Counted from the first letter of the stretch, positions 1-9,714 are shown. The stretch is 64,000 nt of DNA from Candidatus Gastranaerophilales bacterium (GCA_905235155.1 CAJOKJ010000017.1:1-64000), one strand, 5' to 3'. Numbers and translations are program-made. The notes: generated by a model not told the origin, from the letters alone.

Positions 1-44
1 ATCCAAACATCGCCTTGATGTTGCTAAGCATGGGCCGATAACAT

Positions 45-535
45 GTCATTGCGAGAAAATCTTTGATTTTCGTGGCAATCCAGAAACCTGTCCTTGCGAA
101 CGACAGTATGGCAATCCAGCCCATGTCATTGCGAACGAATGAAATGAACGTGGCAATCCAGAAACCTGTCATTGCGAGAAACGAAGTGACGAAGCAATCC
201 ATTGTTTGACTGGATTACTTCGTCGTTACACTCCTCGTAATGACATGTATTATTGTCATTGCGAGAAAATCTTTGATTTTCGTGGCAATCCAGAAACCTG
301 TCCTTGCGAACGACAGTATGGCAATCCAGCCCATGTCCTTGCGAACGACGTGGCAATCCAGCCACCTGTCATTGCGAACGAATGAAATGAGCGTGGCAAT
401 CCATTAATTTGACTGGATTACTTCGTCGTTACACTCCTCGTAATGACATGTATTATTGTCATTGCGAGAAAATCTTTGATTTTCGTGGCAATCCATTAAT
501 TCTACTGGATTACTTCGGGCTTTGCCCTCGTAATG
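45..535. repeat. Array of short palindromic GTCATTGCGAG...GGCAATCCAG repeats
   Basis: The sequence is a head-to-tail and head-to-head patchwork of one short unit whose arms read GTCATTGCGAG and GGCAATCCAG; ATTGC and GCAAT pair, and the AGAAAATC/GATTTTC centre adds more stem. Longer direct duplications overlie it: 45-138 matches 255-348 almost exactly (offset 210), and 205-292 is identical to 408-495 (offset 203). There is no credible ORF. A further decayed copy lies at 47.6 kb. Spacers are not unique and of equal length, so it is not a CRISPR. It looks like an extragenic palindromic repeat cluster. Confidence 0.85.
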
Positions 536-546
536 ACTTGGTACTA

Positions 547-595
547 CTCACCACTCAACATTCACTATCCACTATTCACTATTCACTACTCAACC
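547..595. repeat. Imperfect tandem CACTATTCACTA repeat
   Basis: Short tandem copies of a CACTATTCACT-like word end just inside the 3' end of uvrB. Similar words (GTGAATAGTGAGTAGTGAA-like) recur in the leader of the pilin gene near 6.03 kb and at 47.52 kb, so this is probably another dispersed low-complexity repeat family. Confidence 0.5.
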
Positions 596-2571
596 ATTTC
601 TCTAAGTTTTTTTAGTTGATCACGAATTTCTGCGGCACGTTCAAAATCAAGGACTTTTGCGGCTTTATGCATATCTTTTTCAAGTTTTGTTATTAGTTTT
701 GGCAAGTCTTTTTTCTCAATACCCAATTCTACCATTTCTTCCGCAACAATGTCTTCAAGATTTCTGTAACTTGCAACAAGTGATAGAAGATTATTTTCAA
801 TAGGTTTTTTTATAGTTTTAGGAATTATTCCGTATTTTTTGTTATGCTCAAGTTGTAGTTCTCTACGACGTTCGGTTTCTTTTATTGCTTTTGCCATTGA
901 GTCTGTCATATTATCAGCGTACATTATAACTTCACCGCAAGAATTTCTTGCTGCACGTCCTATTGTCTGGATTAAACTTGTTTCCGAACGCAAGAATCCT
1001 TCTTTATCTGCGTCCATAATTGCGACAAGTGAAACTTCAGGTATATCAAGACCTTCTCTTAATAAGTTTACGCCTATTAAAACGTCATATTCTCCAAGTC
1101 GTAAATCTCTCAATATCTCAATACGTTCTAATGACTGAATTTCACTGTGCAAATATCTGACTCTTATACCTTCCTGTAAAAAGTAATCGCATAAATCTTC
1201 CGCCATTCGTTTTGTAAGTGTTGTTATAAGTACCCTTTCATCCTTTTTTGCACGCTTTTCTATTTCTGCTTTTAAATCAGGAATTTGTGATTCTATCGGA
1301 CGAACGTGTATTTTAGGGTCAACAAGTCCTGTTGGACGAATAATTTGTTCTACATACTGTTCGGATGTTTTTAATTCAAAATCGGCAGGTGTTGCGGATA
1401 TATATATTTTTTGACCAACTTTGTTAAAAAATTCTTCGTTTTTAAGAGGTCTGTTGTCTTTTGCACAAGGTAATCTGAAGCCATATTCAATTAAAGTATC
1501 TTTTCTTGCTGCATCACCATGCGACATTCCTTTTATCTGCGGCAATGTTACGTGTGATTCATCTATTACGGTTAAAAAATCACCTCTAAAGTAGTCTAAA
1601 AGTGTTGCAGGTGCCGAACCTTTAGGACGGCGTTCTATTATCCTCGAATAGTTTTCAATGCCAGAACAATATCCCATTTCTTTAATCATTTCAATATCGT
1701 ATTTTACACGTTGTTCCAGTCTTTGTGCTTCTATTAGTTTGTTTTGGCTGCTTAATTCTGCCAATCTTGATTGTAGTTCTTGTCTGATTAATCCAATTGT
1801 TTCTTCTACGTTTTCATCATAGGCAAGGTAATGTACCGCAGGGTAAATTACTGTTTTTTCAGTGGCTTCAAGAACTTCTCCTGTTGTTGCTTCAATTCTT
1901 ACAATTTTTTCAATTTCATCACCAAAGAAATAAATTCTTGTGATAATTTTTTCGTAAGACGGTATAATTTCTACAATATCACCTCTCGCTCTGAAATTTG
2001 CACGTTCTAAAACAAGGTCATTTCTTGTATATTGAACGCTTACTAGGTGTCTTAATAAATCGTCTCTTGAAATTTCCATACCGACCGATAATTCTATTGC
2101 ACCCTTAAAGTAATTTTCAGGTAAGCCTAAGCCGTAAATGCAACTTACGGATGCAACTACTATAACATCATTTCGCTCATACAGACTTCTTGTTGTGTTG
2201 TGTCTTAAACGGTCAATTTCTTCATTAATACTTGCTGATTTTTCAATATAAGTATCTGTTCTTGGTATATAAGCCTCAGGCTGATAGTAGTCGTAGTATG
2301 AAATAAAATATTCAACCGCATTTTCAGGGAAAAGTTCTCTAAATTCATTATAGAGTTGTGCTGCAAGAGTTTTGTTATGTGCAATTATCAGTGTTGGCTT
2401 TTGCACTTTTTCAATAACATTTGCAATAGTAAATGTTTTTCCTGAACCGGTTATGCCAAGCAAAGTTTGAGTATCAAATCCCATATTGATACCATTAACC
2501 AATTGTTCAATTGCTTTTGGCTGGTCGCCTGATGGTGAATATTTTGATACAAGTTTGAATTTGCGTTCCAT
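586..2571 (-). CDS. uvrB: Excinuclease ABC subunit B (UvrB)
   Basis: Damage-verification subunit of UvrABC nucleotide excision repair. The 661-residue protein is full length. It shows the Walker A motif GITGSGKT at residues 39-46, the beta-hairpin region beginning [12 protein letters not shown] near residue 92, the DESH box near residue 337, helicase motifs [17 protein letters not shown] and QTIGRAARN, and a C-terminal UVR domain (about 625-655, [18 protein letters not shown]) that binds UvrA and UvrC. It lies 19 nt behind the SEC-C gene on the same strand and has no clear Shine-Dalgarno, so translation may depend on the upstream gene. The identification is secure. Confidence 0.98.
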   Translation of the reverse strand: MERKFKLVSKYSPSGDQPKAIEQLVNGINMGFDTQTLLGITGSGKTFTIANVIEKVQKPTLIIAHNKTLAAQLYNEFRELFPENAVEYFISYYDYYQPEAYIPRTDTYIEKSASINEEIDRLRHNTTRSLYERNDVIVVASVSCIYGLGLPENYFKGAIELSVGMEISRDDLLRHLVSVQYTRNDLVLERANFRARGDIVEIIPSYEKIITRIYFFGDEIEKIVRIEATTGEVLEATEKTVIYPAVHYLAYDENVEETIGLIRQELQSRLAELSSQNKLIEAQRLEQRVKYDIEMIKEMGYCSGIENYSRIIERRPKGSAPATLLDYFRGDFLTVIDESHVTLPQIKGMSHGDAARKDTLIEYGFRLPCAKDNRPLKNEEFFNKVGQKIYISATPADFELKTSEQYVEQIIRPTGLVDPKIHVRPIESQIPDLKAEIEKRAKKDERVLITTLTKRMAEDLCDYFLQEGIRVRYLHSEIQSLERIEILRDLRLGEYDVLIGVNLLREGLDIPEVSLVAIMDADKEGFLRSETSLIQTIGRAARNSCGEVIMYADNMTDSMAKAIKETERRRELQLEHNKKYGIIPKTIKKPIENNLLSLVASYRNLEDIVAEEMVELGIEKKDLPKLITKLEKDMHKAAKVLDFERAAEIRDQLKKLREMVE

Positions 2572-2590
2572 AATTATATTTTAACGCAAA

Positions 2591-3856
2591 TTATTTCAAG
2601 CAGCAGTTTTTGTATTTTTTACCGCTTCCGCATGGACAAGGGTCGTTGCGTTTTACGTTTGAATAGTCAATATCTGAGTGTTCTTCTTTTTCCGTAACTA
2701 TTCCAAGTGTGTTTGTAAATACTTTTGAATTATACAATATTGTTGTTTGAGAATATATTTTATGCGTTAAATATTCTCTTTTGTATTTTACTAACATTTC
2801 TTCAAGAGTTAGGTTTTCGTCTTTTACTTTATTTGCAAGTTCAATAAAGTTAGGATATTTTTCACAAATTCTTTTTAGAATATTTGTTGAAATTGTAGGT
2901 GATGTCAAAAAGTATTCTACGCATTCTTTTGCACCGTTTATTTTATCAAGAGAGTTTTCTTTTAATATTTCTGTTAGTGTTTTATAGAATGGTATTACAT
3001 ATAAGCCATACTCTTTATCATATATAATACCTGTGTCATAAACTTTTTTGTGTGAAGCAAATCCATCCAATGATTTCTCTACAAAATTATCATAATCATT
3101 TTGTAAATCACTTATTTCAAAATATTCTAAATTTTCGGGTATTTCAAGTTTATCTTTGACATTAACAGGTGTTTTATTTTCAACATAATCGTTGAATTGT
3201 CCGATAATTTCGTCAGTGTGTTTGCTTGTTGTAATAAGTTCATCAGTACCAAATGCTTCTTCAAATTGCTCATACATAAATTTTATGTTGTCTTCAATTT
3301 GTTTTGCTTTTTCTTGATTATCTTCGTACACAAGATAAGGCTCCTGAATAATTTTTGCCATAGCATATCGGGTTGCTTCATCTGCTCTGTTTGATGCAAG
3401 GTAACCCGATATTTCAATTATGTAGTTTTCATTTTTAATTTTGAAAATTCTTGCAATTATGTAATGACCGCTTCCAAGTTTTCTGTAATCAGTCATTTTT
3501 GATATTACGTTGAGAGTGTATTTTTTTTCGTTAATAAGATTGTAAACGTCAAATCCGTTTTTAAGCACTTTTTTTATCTGAAAAATAGATGTAAAAGATT
3601 TTTCCATTGCCTTTGATAAGTCTGTTGAATTTGTTTCGTTAAAAAGCATTATCGGATTTTGTTCCAAATCAGGAATTGCTCTTTCAAAAATATATGGAGT
3701 GTAATATTCTTTCATTTTATTATCTGCTAAGCCGTAAACCCCCATAGTTTTTGTGTATTCTGTAAAATCTTCCTTTACTTTTTCGTTCGTTTTTATAAAT
3801 TCATATATGTTTTCTAAAGTTTGATTAATTTCGTTTGCAATAGTTTGTGTTTCCAT
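2591..3856 (-). CDS. SEC-C motif protein of unknown function
   Basis: The 421-residue soluble protein ends in a SEC-C zinc-binding motif, NDPCPCGSGKKYKNCC (CxCx8CC), like the C-terminus of SecA. The rest is acidic/lysine-rich and helical, and I recognise no other domain. The SEC-C motif usually binds zinc and contacts ribosomes or SecB. Here it is not attached to SecA. The start ATG is preceded by AGAGAGG at good spacing. The gene is divergent from ffh, with a 117-bp gap holding both promoters, and it is probably cotranscribed with uvrB. No function is claimed beyond the motif. Confidence 0.8.
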   Translation of the reverse strand: METQTIANEINQTLENIYEFIKTNEKVKEDFTEYTKTMGVYGLADNKMKEYYTPYIFERAIPDLEQNPIMLFNETNSTDLSKAMEKSFTSIFQIKKVLKNGFDVYNLINEKKYTLNVISKMTDYRKLGSGHYIIARIFKIKNENYIIEISGYLASNRADEATRYAMAKIIQEPYLVYEDNQEKAKQIEDNIKFMYEQFEEAFGTDELITTSKHTDEIIGQFNDYVENKTPVNVKDKLEIPENLEYFEISDLQNDYDNFVEKSLDGFASHKKVYDTGIIYDKEYGLYVIPFYKTLTEILKENSLDKINGAKECVEYFLTSPTISTNILKRICEKYPNFIELANKVKDENLTLEEMLVKYKREYLTHKIYSQTTILYNSKVFTNTLGIVTEKEEHSDIDYSNVKRNDPCPCGSGKKYKNCCLK

Positions 3857-3973
3857 AAATACCTCTCTTGTATAAGATAATTAAACTTTAAGCAAGATAA
3901 AAAAACAATACCGACAGTTGAGGGATTTTTTCATGATATATTTATATATATACATGTGAATTAAGGGGTAAAA

Positions 3974-5338
3974 ATGTTTGATAATTTAAGTGAAAAATTA
4001 CAGGGTATCATAAGACAAACAACAGGTAAAGAACTTACACAAGACAATATGCAAGAAGCGTTGCGTGAGATTAGACGTGCATTGTTGGAAGCAGATGTGA
4101 ACTTGCGAGTTGTAAAGGCTTTTATATCAAATATTAAAGACAGAGCAGAAGGTGAACAAGTTTTAAAAGGTGTTGACCCCGCTCAACAACTTGTCAAAAT
4201 AGTTCATGATGAGTTGGTAGAATTATTGGGTAAAGAAACTCAACCTCTTAATTTGACAGGACACCCAAGTATAATTATGATGCTTGGTTTGCAAGGTTCA
4301 GGTAAAACAACATCAAGTGCAAAATTAGCGGTAAAACTAAAAAAAGAAGGTAAAAATCCGCTGCTTGTTGCCTGCGACGTGTATCGTCCCGCAGCGGTTA
4401 AACAATTACAAACACTTGGAGAACAAATCGGTGCAACTGTATATGCTGAAGAAGGTGTTACAGACGTTCAGTCTATCGTAAGCCATGCTCTTAACCATGC
4501 CAAAGAAAACGGTTTTAATGTTGTGATTCTTGATACGGCAGGTCGTTTGCAGATTGATACCGATATGATGGCGGAATTGTTGCTTATTGACAGAATTTTT
4601 AATCCGCACGAAAAATTATTGGTAATAGATTCAATGACAGGTCAAGAATCGGTAAATGTTGCGGAAAACTTTGATGCACAACTGAATTTAACAGGTTTGG
4701 TTTTAACTAAATTAGACGGTGATTCAAGAGGCGGTTCGGCGTTAAGTGTTGTTTATTGTACTAAAAAGCCAATTAAATTGACGGGTACAGGCGAAAAAAT
4801 AGATGCTTTAGAAGATTTTTACCCTGATCGTATGGCAACTCGTATTTTAGGTATGGGTGATATTGTTTCTTTGGTTGAAAGGGCAAAAGAAGTTTTTGAC
4901 GAAGAAGAAGCAAAGAAAATGGAAGAAAAAATGAAAAAAGCCGAATTTACTTTCGACGATTTTCTTTCAATGCAGCGTCAAATGAAAATGTTTGGCTCTA
5001 TTGACCAAATTTTAGGTATGTTACCAGGCATGAATATAAAAAAAGAAGACAGAGATTTGATTTCTCACGAAGGCGAAAAACAATTAAAACGTATTGAAGT
5101 ATTTATCCAAAGTATGACACCTGAAGAACGTTCTAATCCGCAATTGTTAAATTCAAGCAGAAAAAAACGTATAGCGGCAGGCTCAGGTATTCCATTACAT
5201 GATATAAATATATATATAAAACAATTTGACCAAATGCGTTCAATGATGAAGGGTATGAACCAAATGAAAGGAATGTTTGGCAAAATGGGCGGTTTCGGCA
5301 TGCAAAAAATGATGCAAAATATGATGAAATTTAAATAA
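3974..5338 (+). CDS. ffh: Signal recognition particle protein Ffh (SRP54)
   Basis: GTPase of the signal recognition particle, which binds 4.5S RNA and targets nascent membrane proteins to FtsY and the translocon. The 454 residues comprise an N domain (1-90), a G domain with the P-loop GLQGSGKTT (about 105), DVYRPAAV, DTAGRLQ and TKLDGDSRGG, and a methionine-rich M domain from about 330 to the end (MRSMMKGMNQMKGMFGKMGG). SD AAGGGG lies 5 nt before the ATG. A TTGAGG...TATATT pair upstream may be its promoter. No SRP RNA gene was found in the window. Confidence 0.98.
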   Translation: MFDNLSEKLQGIIRQTTGKELTQDNMQEALREIRRALLEADVNLRVVKAFISNIKDRAEGEQVLKGVDPAQQLVKIVHDELVELLGKETQPLNLTGHPSIIMMLGLQGSGKTTSSAKLAVKLKKEGKNPLLVACDVYRPAAVKQLQTLGEQIGATVYAEEGVTDVQSIVSHALNHAKENGFNVVILDTAGRLQIDTDMMAELLLIDRIFNPHEKLLVIDSMTGQESVNVAENFDAQLNLTGLVLTKLDGDSRGGSALSVVYCTKKPIKLTGTGEKIDALEDFYPDRMATRILGMGDIVSLVERAKEVFDEEEAKKMEEKMKKAEFTFDDFLSMQRQMKMFGSIDQILGMLPGMNIKKEDRDLISHEGEKQLKRIEVFIQSMTPEERSNPQLLNSSRKKRIAAGSGIPLHDINIYIKQFDQMRSMMKGMNQMKGMFGKMGGFGMQKMMQNMMKFK

Positions 5339-5340
5339 TC

Positions 5341-6189
5341 TTAATTGCAACTGGTAGCGGTTTCACTTAATGTTACGTTGCTATTTTTGCATTTGCCATT
5401 TTCATCTGCTTTTAGATAATCCATATTATCATTCATTATTACCCATTCAGAACATAAACCAAATTTAAAACATTGACCTGGACCCCCCACAGATGGACGA
5501 ATACCATTTATGTCATAATCAAATACAAATATATCTTTACCATAAGTATGAGCTCCTTTGTTAAGACCGTCAATATCAATCTCGATAATATTTCCTGCAT
5601 AAACTAAATCAACAACAGTGCCATCTGCTAATATTGCACAATAACCATTCCAACAAGGTCCAGGATAAGTATCGTCGGCGTTTAAAAAGAGTGTTTCTGC
5701 TCCAGCAGGACAACTATCACCTGAATTTCCACAGACTTTTGATAATTTCATAAACTCTGTTATACGCTCAAATCTTCGTTTTTTACAATTGTCAGACGTT
5801 AGTCCGGTACACCACTCATCCATAGGTCCATAAACAGCAACAGCTCTACCAAAAGCATCATTTAAATTTTGATATATTTTTTTTACTTTAGCTACTTTTT
5901 CTTTATTATTGGTTGACTGATTTAAGTTCGGTAAGGTTAGTGCTGCAACAACACCTATTACACCCATTACAATTAGTGTTTCTGCAAGGGTAAATGCAAA
6001 AAGTTTTTTAGTGAATTTTGAATAGTGAGTAGTGAACAGATTTTTCAGTTTAATAGTTGAAAGGTTAAAGAATTTAACCGATATTGAACTATTTAACTGT
6101 TCAACTGCTCTACCGTTTAACCAAGAAAATATAGATTTAATAGACAACTTATTTTTTAAATATTCCGTACAATTCACTGTTTTCAACAT
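5341..6189 (-). CDS. Type IV pilin-like/pseudopilin protein with an unusually long leader
   Basis: A class III-type prepilin signal, FTLAETLIVMGVIGVVAALT, with the conserved Glu at +5 starts about 65 residues from the chosen start, so the pre-cleavage leader is far longer than the usual 5-25 residues. The ATG at 6189 is preferred because GAAAGG lies 7 nt upstream; an ATG 27 nt earlier sits inside a hairpin repeat. The mature domain is Cys-rich, and the C-terminus shares the motif NMDYLKADENGKCKNSNVTL with the broken pilin at 12.4 kb. The leader is encoded by AT-rich repeat-like DNA. It is probably assembled by the pilus or type II-like machinery after cleavage by the peptidase at 7.7-8.7 kb. 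Confidence 0.75.
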   Translation of the reverse strand: MLKTVNCTEYLKNKLSIKSIFSWLNGRAVEQLNSSISVKFFNLSTIKLKNLFTTHYSKFTKKLFAFTLAETLIVMGVIGVVAALTLPNLNQSTNNKEKVAKVKKIYQNLNDAFGRAVAVYGPMDEWCTGLTSDNCKKRRFERITEFMKLSKVCGNSGDSCPAGAETLFLNADDTYPGPCWNGYCAILADGTVVDLVYAGNIIEIDIDGLNKGAHTYGKDIFVFDYDINGIRPSVGGPGQCFKFGLCSEWVIMNDNMDYLKADENGKCKNSNVTLSETATSCN

Positions 6190-6207
6190 ATTAAGTCCTT
6201 TCGTTTC

Positions 6208-6495
6208 ATGTAACATTTTCCATAAAATGTTACATTGAAAAATTTAGAAAATTAGCGAATGGAAATAGGTCGTGGTTTTTGTGAAAGAGGATTTTCGGTA
6301 GGCATGGTGTCGGTCGGACGTTACTCCACCGACACCCCGAATAATCCGACAACTTTTGCCACCAAAAGTTTCCTCCGTCCGAGCAGGACATTATTATTTT
6401 TTTATAAATTTAAAATATTGATTTTAGCAGAAATGTTTGATATTATTGCAATATGGGAATATACTCAATGTAACATTTTATGGAAAATGTTACAT
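6208..6495. mobile_element. MITE-like element with hairpin-forming inverted ends
   Basis: Two near-identical 28-bp palindromes bound a 232-bp core. The left one (6208-6235) is ATGTAACATTTT-ccat-AAAATGTTACAT and the right one (6468-6495) has the loop atgg, so they are inverted copies. The core is more GC-rich than its surroundings and holds two hairpins: GGTGTCGGT/ACCGACACC (306-314 with 328-336 of 6.3 kb) and AACTTTTG/CAAAAGTT (6351-6370). There is no convincing ORF. It may be a non-autonomous miniature element or a structured RNA gene. Confidence 0.5.
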
Positions 6496-6586
6496 TGATA
6501 TTCAAATTGTTCTTTTTAAAATATTACCTTACTTGATTAATATAAAGAGTGTGTAAATCATTCAAAAAATTTCTTAATCTGTATTT

Positions 6587-7189
6587 ATGAGATTAGGAAA
6601 GGTTCAATACAAAAAAATACCGCTTGATGAAGTTGTTGAACTTGCAATTGCTCAAGACTGCAAAGCTTTGGAAGAATTAATCAGACGTCAGCAAAAAAAT
6701 GTATTTGCAACATTTACCTATTTAAGCAAAAAAAATGATAATGTTTATGACCTTACGCAAGAGGCTTTAATGCGTATGGCAAAAGGTATTCATAATTTAA
6801 AAAATCCAAAAACATTTAAAAGTTGGCTTAATCATATTGTGATGAATTTGTTTTATGACAGTTTACGAAAATTTAACCGTATTCCGCCAATGATTTCTAT
6901 CGACAACGAAAATGAAAATGAAAAGTTTGTAACTAATCCGCAAAATTATATTCCCGACAAAAAATGTAAACCTTTGGAAAAATGTATTTCTAACGAATTA
7001 GACAAGATGATTAAACACGAAATGCAGCAACTTCCTGAACATTTTAGAGTTCCTATTGTTCTTAGAGAATTACAAGGTCTGAGTTATGAGGAAATAGCAG
7101 AAGTTACAAAAACGAATGTAGGAACAGTTAAATCAAGAATTTCAAGAGCAAGAAGCCGTCTGCAAGACGGTCTGAAAGATTATATATAA
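6587..7189 (+). CDS. ECF-type RNA polymerase sigma factor
   Basis: The 200 residues have the two-domain layout of extracytoplasmic-function sigma factors. Region 2 (about 25-95) contains DLTQEALMRMAKGIHNLKNP and FKSWLNHIVMNLFYDSLRK. Region 4 (about 145-197) contains LPEHFRVPIVLRELQGLSYEEIAE and the helix-turn-helix VGTVKSRISRARSRL. The anti-sigma gene follows after 11 nt. No SD is visible; a TAATCT hexamer (6575-6580) ends exactly 6 nt before the ATG, which fits leaderless transcription and perhaps autoregulation. The regulon is unknown; the prepilin peptidase next door is a candidate target. Confidence 0.9.
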   Translation: MRLGKVQYKKIPLDEVVELAIAQDCKALEELIRRQQKNVFATFTYLSKKNDNVYDLTQEALMRMAKGIHNLKNPKTFKSWLNHIVMNLFYDSLRKFNRIPPMISIDNENENEKFVTNPQNYIPDKKCKPLEKCISNELDKMIKHEMQQLPEHFRVPIVLRELQGLSYEEIAEVTKTNVGTVKSRISRARSRLQDGLKDYI

Positions 7190-7200
7190 AAGGAGTATTT

Positions 7201-7746
7201 ATGAAAAACAATTTAGCATGTAGTCAGGTAATGGCGTTGCTTTCATTCTATATCGACGGAAAAACAAATTATCAAGTTACAAATTTTGTGCAATCTCATC
7301 TTTGCAAATGTGAATCTTGTTATGCAAAATACGAAGCTTTAGCAAAAGTTTTTAGTAATTTTAACGAGGCAAAATCTAAAATAGATGAAATAAAACCGCA
7401 AAATATTATGCCTATTTCTTCATACAGTGAAGGCTTTAAAGAAAAAATGTCTGCCTATCTGGATAGCGAATTATCAGATGATGAAACTATACGTTTTAAA
7501 AAATATGCAATAGCAAATCAACCTGTAAGGAATGAATTAGAAGGTATGTATAAGGTTAAAAATGCTCTGAATAATTCTTTTGAAAAAACAAAAAATGATT
7601 TTAAAGACGATTTTTCAAAAGATATTATTATTAAATTAGATATGCAAGATGCAATACAAATGCAAGAACCAATTTTAAAAATAGCTTCAATATTTATATT
7701 TTTAATGGTATTTTGTTCGGTAGGCTTAATCGTTTTATTAATGTAA
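7201..7746 (+). CDS. Probable membrane-anchored anti-sigma factor with zinc-binding ZAS motif
   Basis: The 181-residue protein begins with a zf-HC2-like domain containing the HxxxCxxC signature (HLCKCESC) that anti-sigma factors use to clamp their sigma. It contains a second anti-sigma-like segment (EKMSAYLDSELSDDET, about 80-100) and ends in one transmembrane helix (about 158-180, ASIFIFLMVFCSVGLIVLLM). Its SD is AAAGGAG. It follows the ECF sigma gene directly, as cognate pairs do. Release would require proteolysis or signal-induced change at the membrane. It overlaps the convergent peptidase gene by 9 nt. Confidence 0.8.
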   Translation: MKNNLACSQVMALLSFYIDGKTNYQVTNFVQSHLCKCESCYAKYEALAKVFSNFNEAKSKIDEIKPQNIMPISSYSEGFKEKMSAYLDSELSDDETIRFKKYAIANQPVRNELEGMYKVKNALNNSFEKTKNDFKDDFSKDIIIKLDMQDAIQMQEPILKIASIFIFLMVFCSVGLIVLLM

Positions 7747-8727
7747 AAATATAAATAATAATGACGCACAACACAATGCAGGTCCAAAAGGAAGGTGGAA
7801 TAATTCGTTTTGTTCCAAGTCTTGTTCTTCTGCTTCACCATTTAATAATGCAGCATTAAGTTCAACAAGATTTTCCGGTAAGGTGTCAATAATTCTTTTG
7901 CAAAGCAATAATCCGCTTACTGTTAGTGCTAATATTAATGGAATATTGTGTATAAAATAATTTATAATTGCAAATATTGTAAAAATAATAAATTCTATAA
8001 TGGTTATAAAATCTTTTTTCTTAATTAATTTACGGAAAAAGATTGGTAAAAAAGCCAAAACTTGTATAGTAACTGCTCCTGCTAAAATAAATAAAATATA
8101 CTTCCACCCAAAACAAGCACCCAATGCACCTGCGATAAATATATCACCCGGACCTATAATCATTGTCTTTAATAATAAATATCCTATTCCCATATAAATT
8201 CCGATTAAGCCTGCACCAATGATTAAACCCAATATAGATGCAATGAAAGAAGTGCTGAATATCCAAGTTTGTCCTTGATATAAAGAGCCAAAATTGAAGA
8301 AATTATAAACTATTCCAAGTATTGCCAAAATATAACTGTGTATATTAAAAGCAACATGTTCTTTTAAGTCTGTTGTAGATATAACAATAAATAATGATAA
8401 AAACGCAACTGTAAACAGAGTATTGAATGTGTATCCGAATTTTAAAAATGCAATTAAATATAAATATCCCGTCAAAAGTTCTACAATCGGGTATTGTATG
8501 GAAATTTTTTCGTTACAAAAGGCACATTTACCTTTCAAAAAAATAAACGATAATATCGGTATATTATGCCACCATTTTAAAGGAGTTTGGCATTTTGGAC
8601 ATTTTGAAGGCGGAAATATAATAGATTCATCGTTTAAAGCTCTTAAAATAACTACATTTAAAAAGCTGCCAATACAAACACCTGTTACAAAAATAAATAT
8701 ACCGACAACAATATCCAAAATCGTCAT
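7738..8727 (-). CDS. pilD: Prepilin peptidase / N-methyltransferase (PilD/GspO family)
   Basis: Polytopic inner-membrane aspartyl protease (family A24A) that cleaves prepilin leaders and methylates the new N-terminus. The 329 residues show the N-terminal zinc-type domain with Cys43, Cys46, Cys68 and Cys71 (CPKC...CAFC) and the two catalytic aspartates, Asp120 in TTDLKEH and Asp195 in the GPGD motif. About eight hydrophobic segments follow. The C-terminal 60 residues extend beyond the usual end. It starts 2 nt after the stop of the sigma-factor gene, so the two form an operon. Its substrates include the FTLAE pilins at 5.3 and 53.2 kb. Confidence 0.93.
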   Translation of the reverse strand: MTILDIVVGIFIFVTGVCIGSFLNVVILRALNDESIIFPPSKCPKCQTPLKWWHNIPILSFIFLKGKCAFCNEKISIQYPIVELLTGYLYLIAFLKFGYTFNTLFTVAFLSLFIVISTTDLKEHVAFNIHSYILAILGIVYNFFNFGSLYQGQTWIFSTSFIASILGLIIGAGLIGIYMGIGYLLLKTMIIGPGDIFIAGALGACFGWKYILFILAGAVTIQVLAFLPIFFRKLIKKKDFITIIEFIIFTIFAIINYFIHNIPLILALTVSGLLLCKRIIDTLPENLVELNAALLNGEAEEQDLEQNELFHLPFGPALCCASLLFIFLH

Positions 8728-8729
8728 AA

Positions 8730-9524
8730 CTAATCTCTTTCATATTGATTTTTTTCGGTAATAATATTATATATTTCCGATAATGCTCTTTTTATACGCC
8801 TTGAAACCTGCATTTGAGAAATGTTTAATCGGGTTGCAATTTCACGTTGATTTAAGTCCTCATAGTAACTTAGTTCAATAACGTCTTTTAAATTTTGCGG
8901 TAATTCTTTGATTGCTTTTGCAAGCATAATTTTTTCTTCATAAGCGTTTAAAAATTCTTGATAATCTCCCGCAGGAATTTTATCTGCAAGAGAAAAACAG
9001 TCTTCTTCATTGCTTGAAAATGTTTGATCTAAAGAAATAGTGCTTTTTCTTCTATCAACTTCAATTACATCGTTAATTTTTTTTACCGGTAAAGATAATG
9101 CTTCAGCAATTTGTTCATTGGTCGGATTATCATTTCCGTTCTCAGACAGTTGTTTTATGACAATATTAATTCTAAATGCAAGTTCTTGTATTTCACGTGG
9201 TGCTTTAATCATGGAAGCTTTGTCACGTAAATAGTGTCTTATTTCGCCTGTAATAAGATAACTTGCATAAGTTTTAAATTTAGTGCTGATAGTGGGATCG
9301 AAAAATTCAATAGCTTTTATTAAACCAACGGAACCTACTTGAACTAAATCATCAACAGGGTCGGTTGCACGTCTTGCAAGAGAACATGCTATTTTTCTCA
9401 CGAGTGGCATCGCTTTTAGCACAATTAAGCTTTGTAATTGTTTTTTGTGTTTTTCATCGGTTGTTTTTTTATACTCTATAAGCCACTCATTTATTTGAAC
9501 TGAGGCTTCTTGCGAAATAGTCAT
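8730..9524 (-). CDS. Group 3 sigma-70 family factor (SigF/SigB/FliA-like)
   Basis: The 264 residues carry regions 2-4 without the group 1 N-terminus. Region 2 holds DPVDDLVQVGSVGLIKAIEFFDP and YASYLITGEIRHYLRDKA. Region 3 is near IKAPREIQELAFRI. Region 4 holds LPQNLKDVIELSYYEDLNQREIA followed by SQMQVSRRIKRAL. In Cyanobacteria the group 3 factor SigF controls pili and motility, and cotranscription with the prepilin peptidase suggests the same role here. Because flagellar genes are also present, a FliA-like role is the main alternative. Confidence 0.9.
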   Translation of the reverse strand: MTISQEASVQINEWLIEYKKTTDEKHKKQLQSLIVLKAMPLVRKIACSLARRATDPVDDLVQVGSVGLIKAIEFFDPTISTKFKTYASYLITGEIRHYLRDKASMIKAPREIQELAFRINIVIKQLSENGNDNPTNEQIAEALSLPVKKINDVIEVDRRKSTISLDQTFSSNEEDCFSLADKIPAGDYQEFLNAYEEKIMLAKAIKELPQNLKDVIELSYYEDLNQREIATRLNISQMQVSRRIKRALSEIYNIITEKNQYERD

Positions 9525-9714
9525 GCCAAACTCTGTTTATCTCGGATATCCAACAATAATATTATACCACAAAAATCATGTAACAATTTATTACAAATGT
9601 GTCATGAAAAGGATTATAGGTAGCAATTTTTTTTTTTAGCAAACTTATACTTTTTGTGTAGTGTTTATTAATAGGAAAATTTGTTCACTTTATAAAACTT
9701 AGAAAGGTATTCTA

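Noticed and set aside
1-540. CRISPR-like repeat array
   Set aside because: The repeats are palindromic, occur in both orientations and are separated by non-unique, unequal stretches; no cas gene is present.
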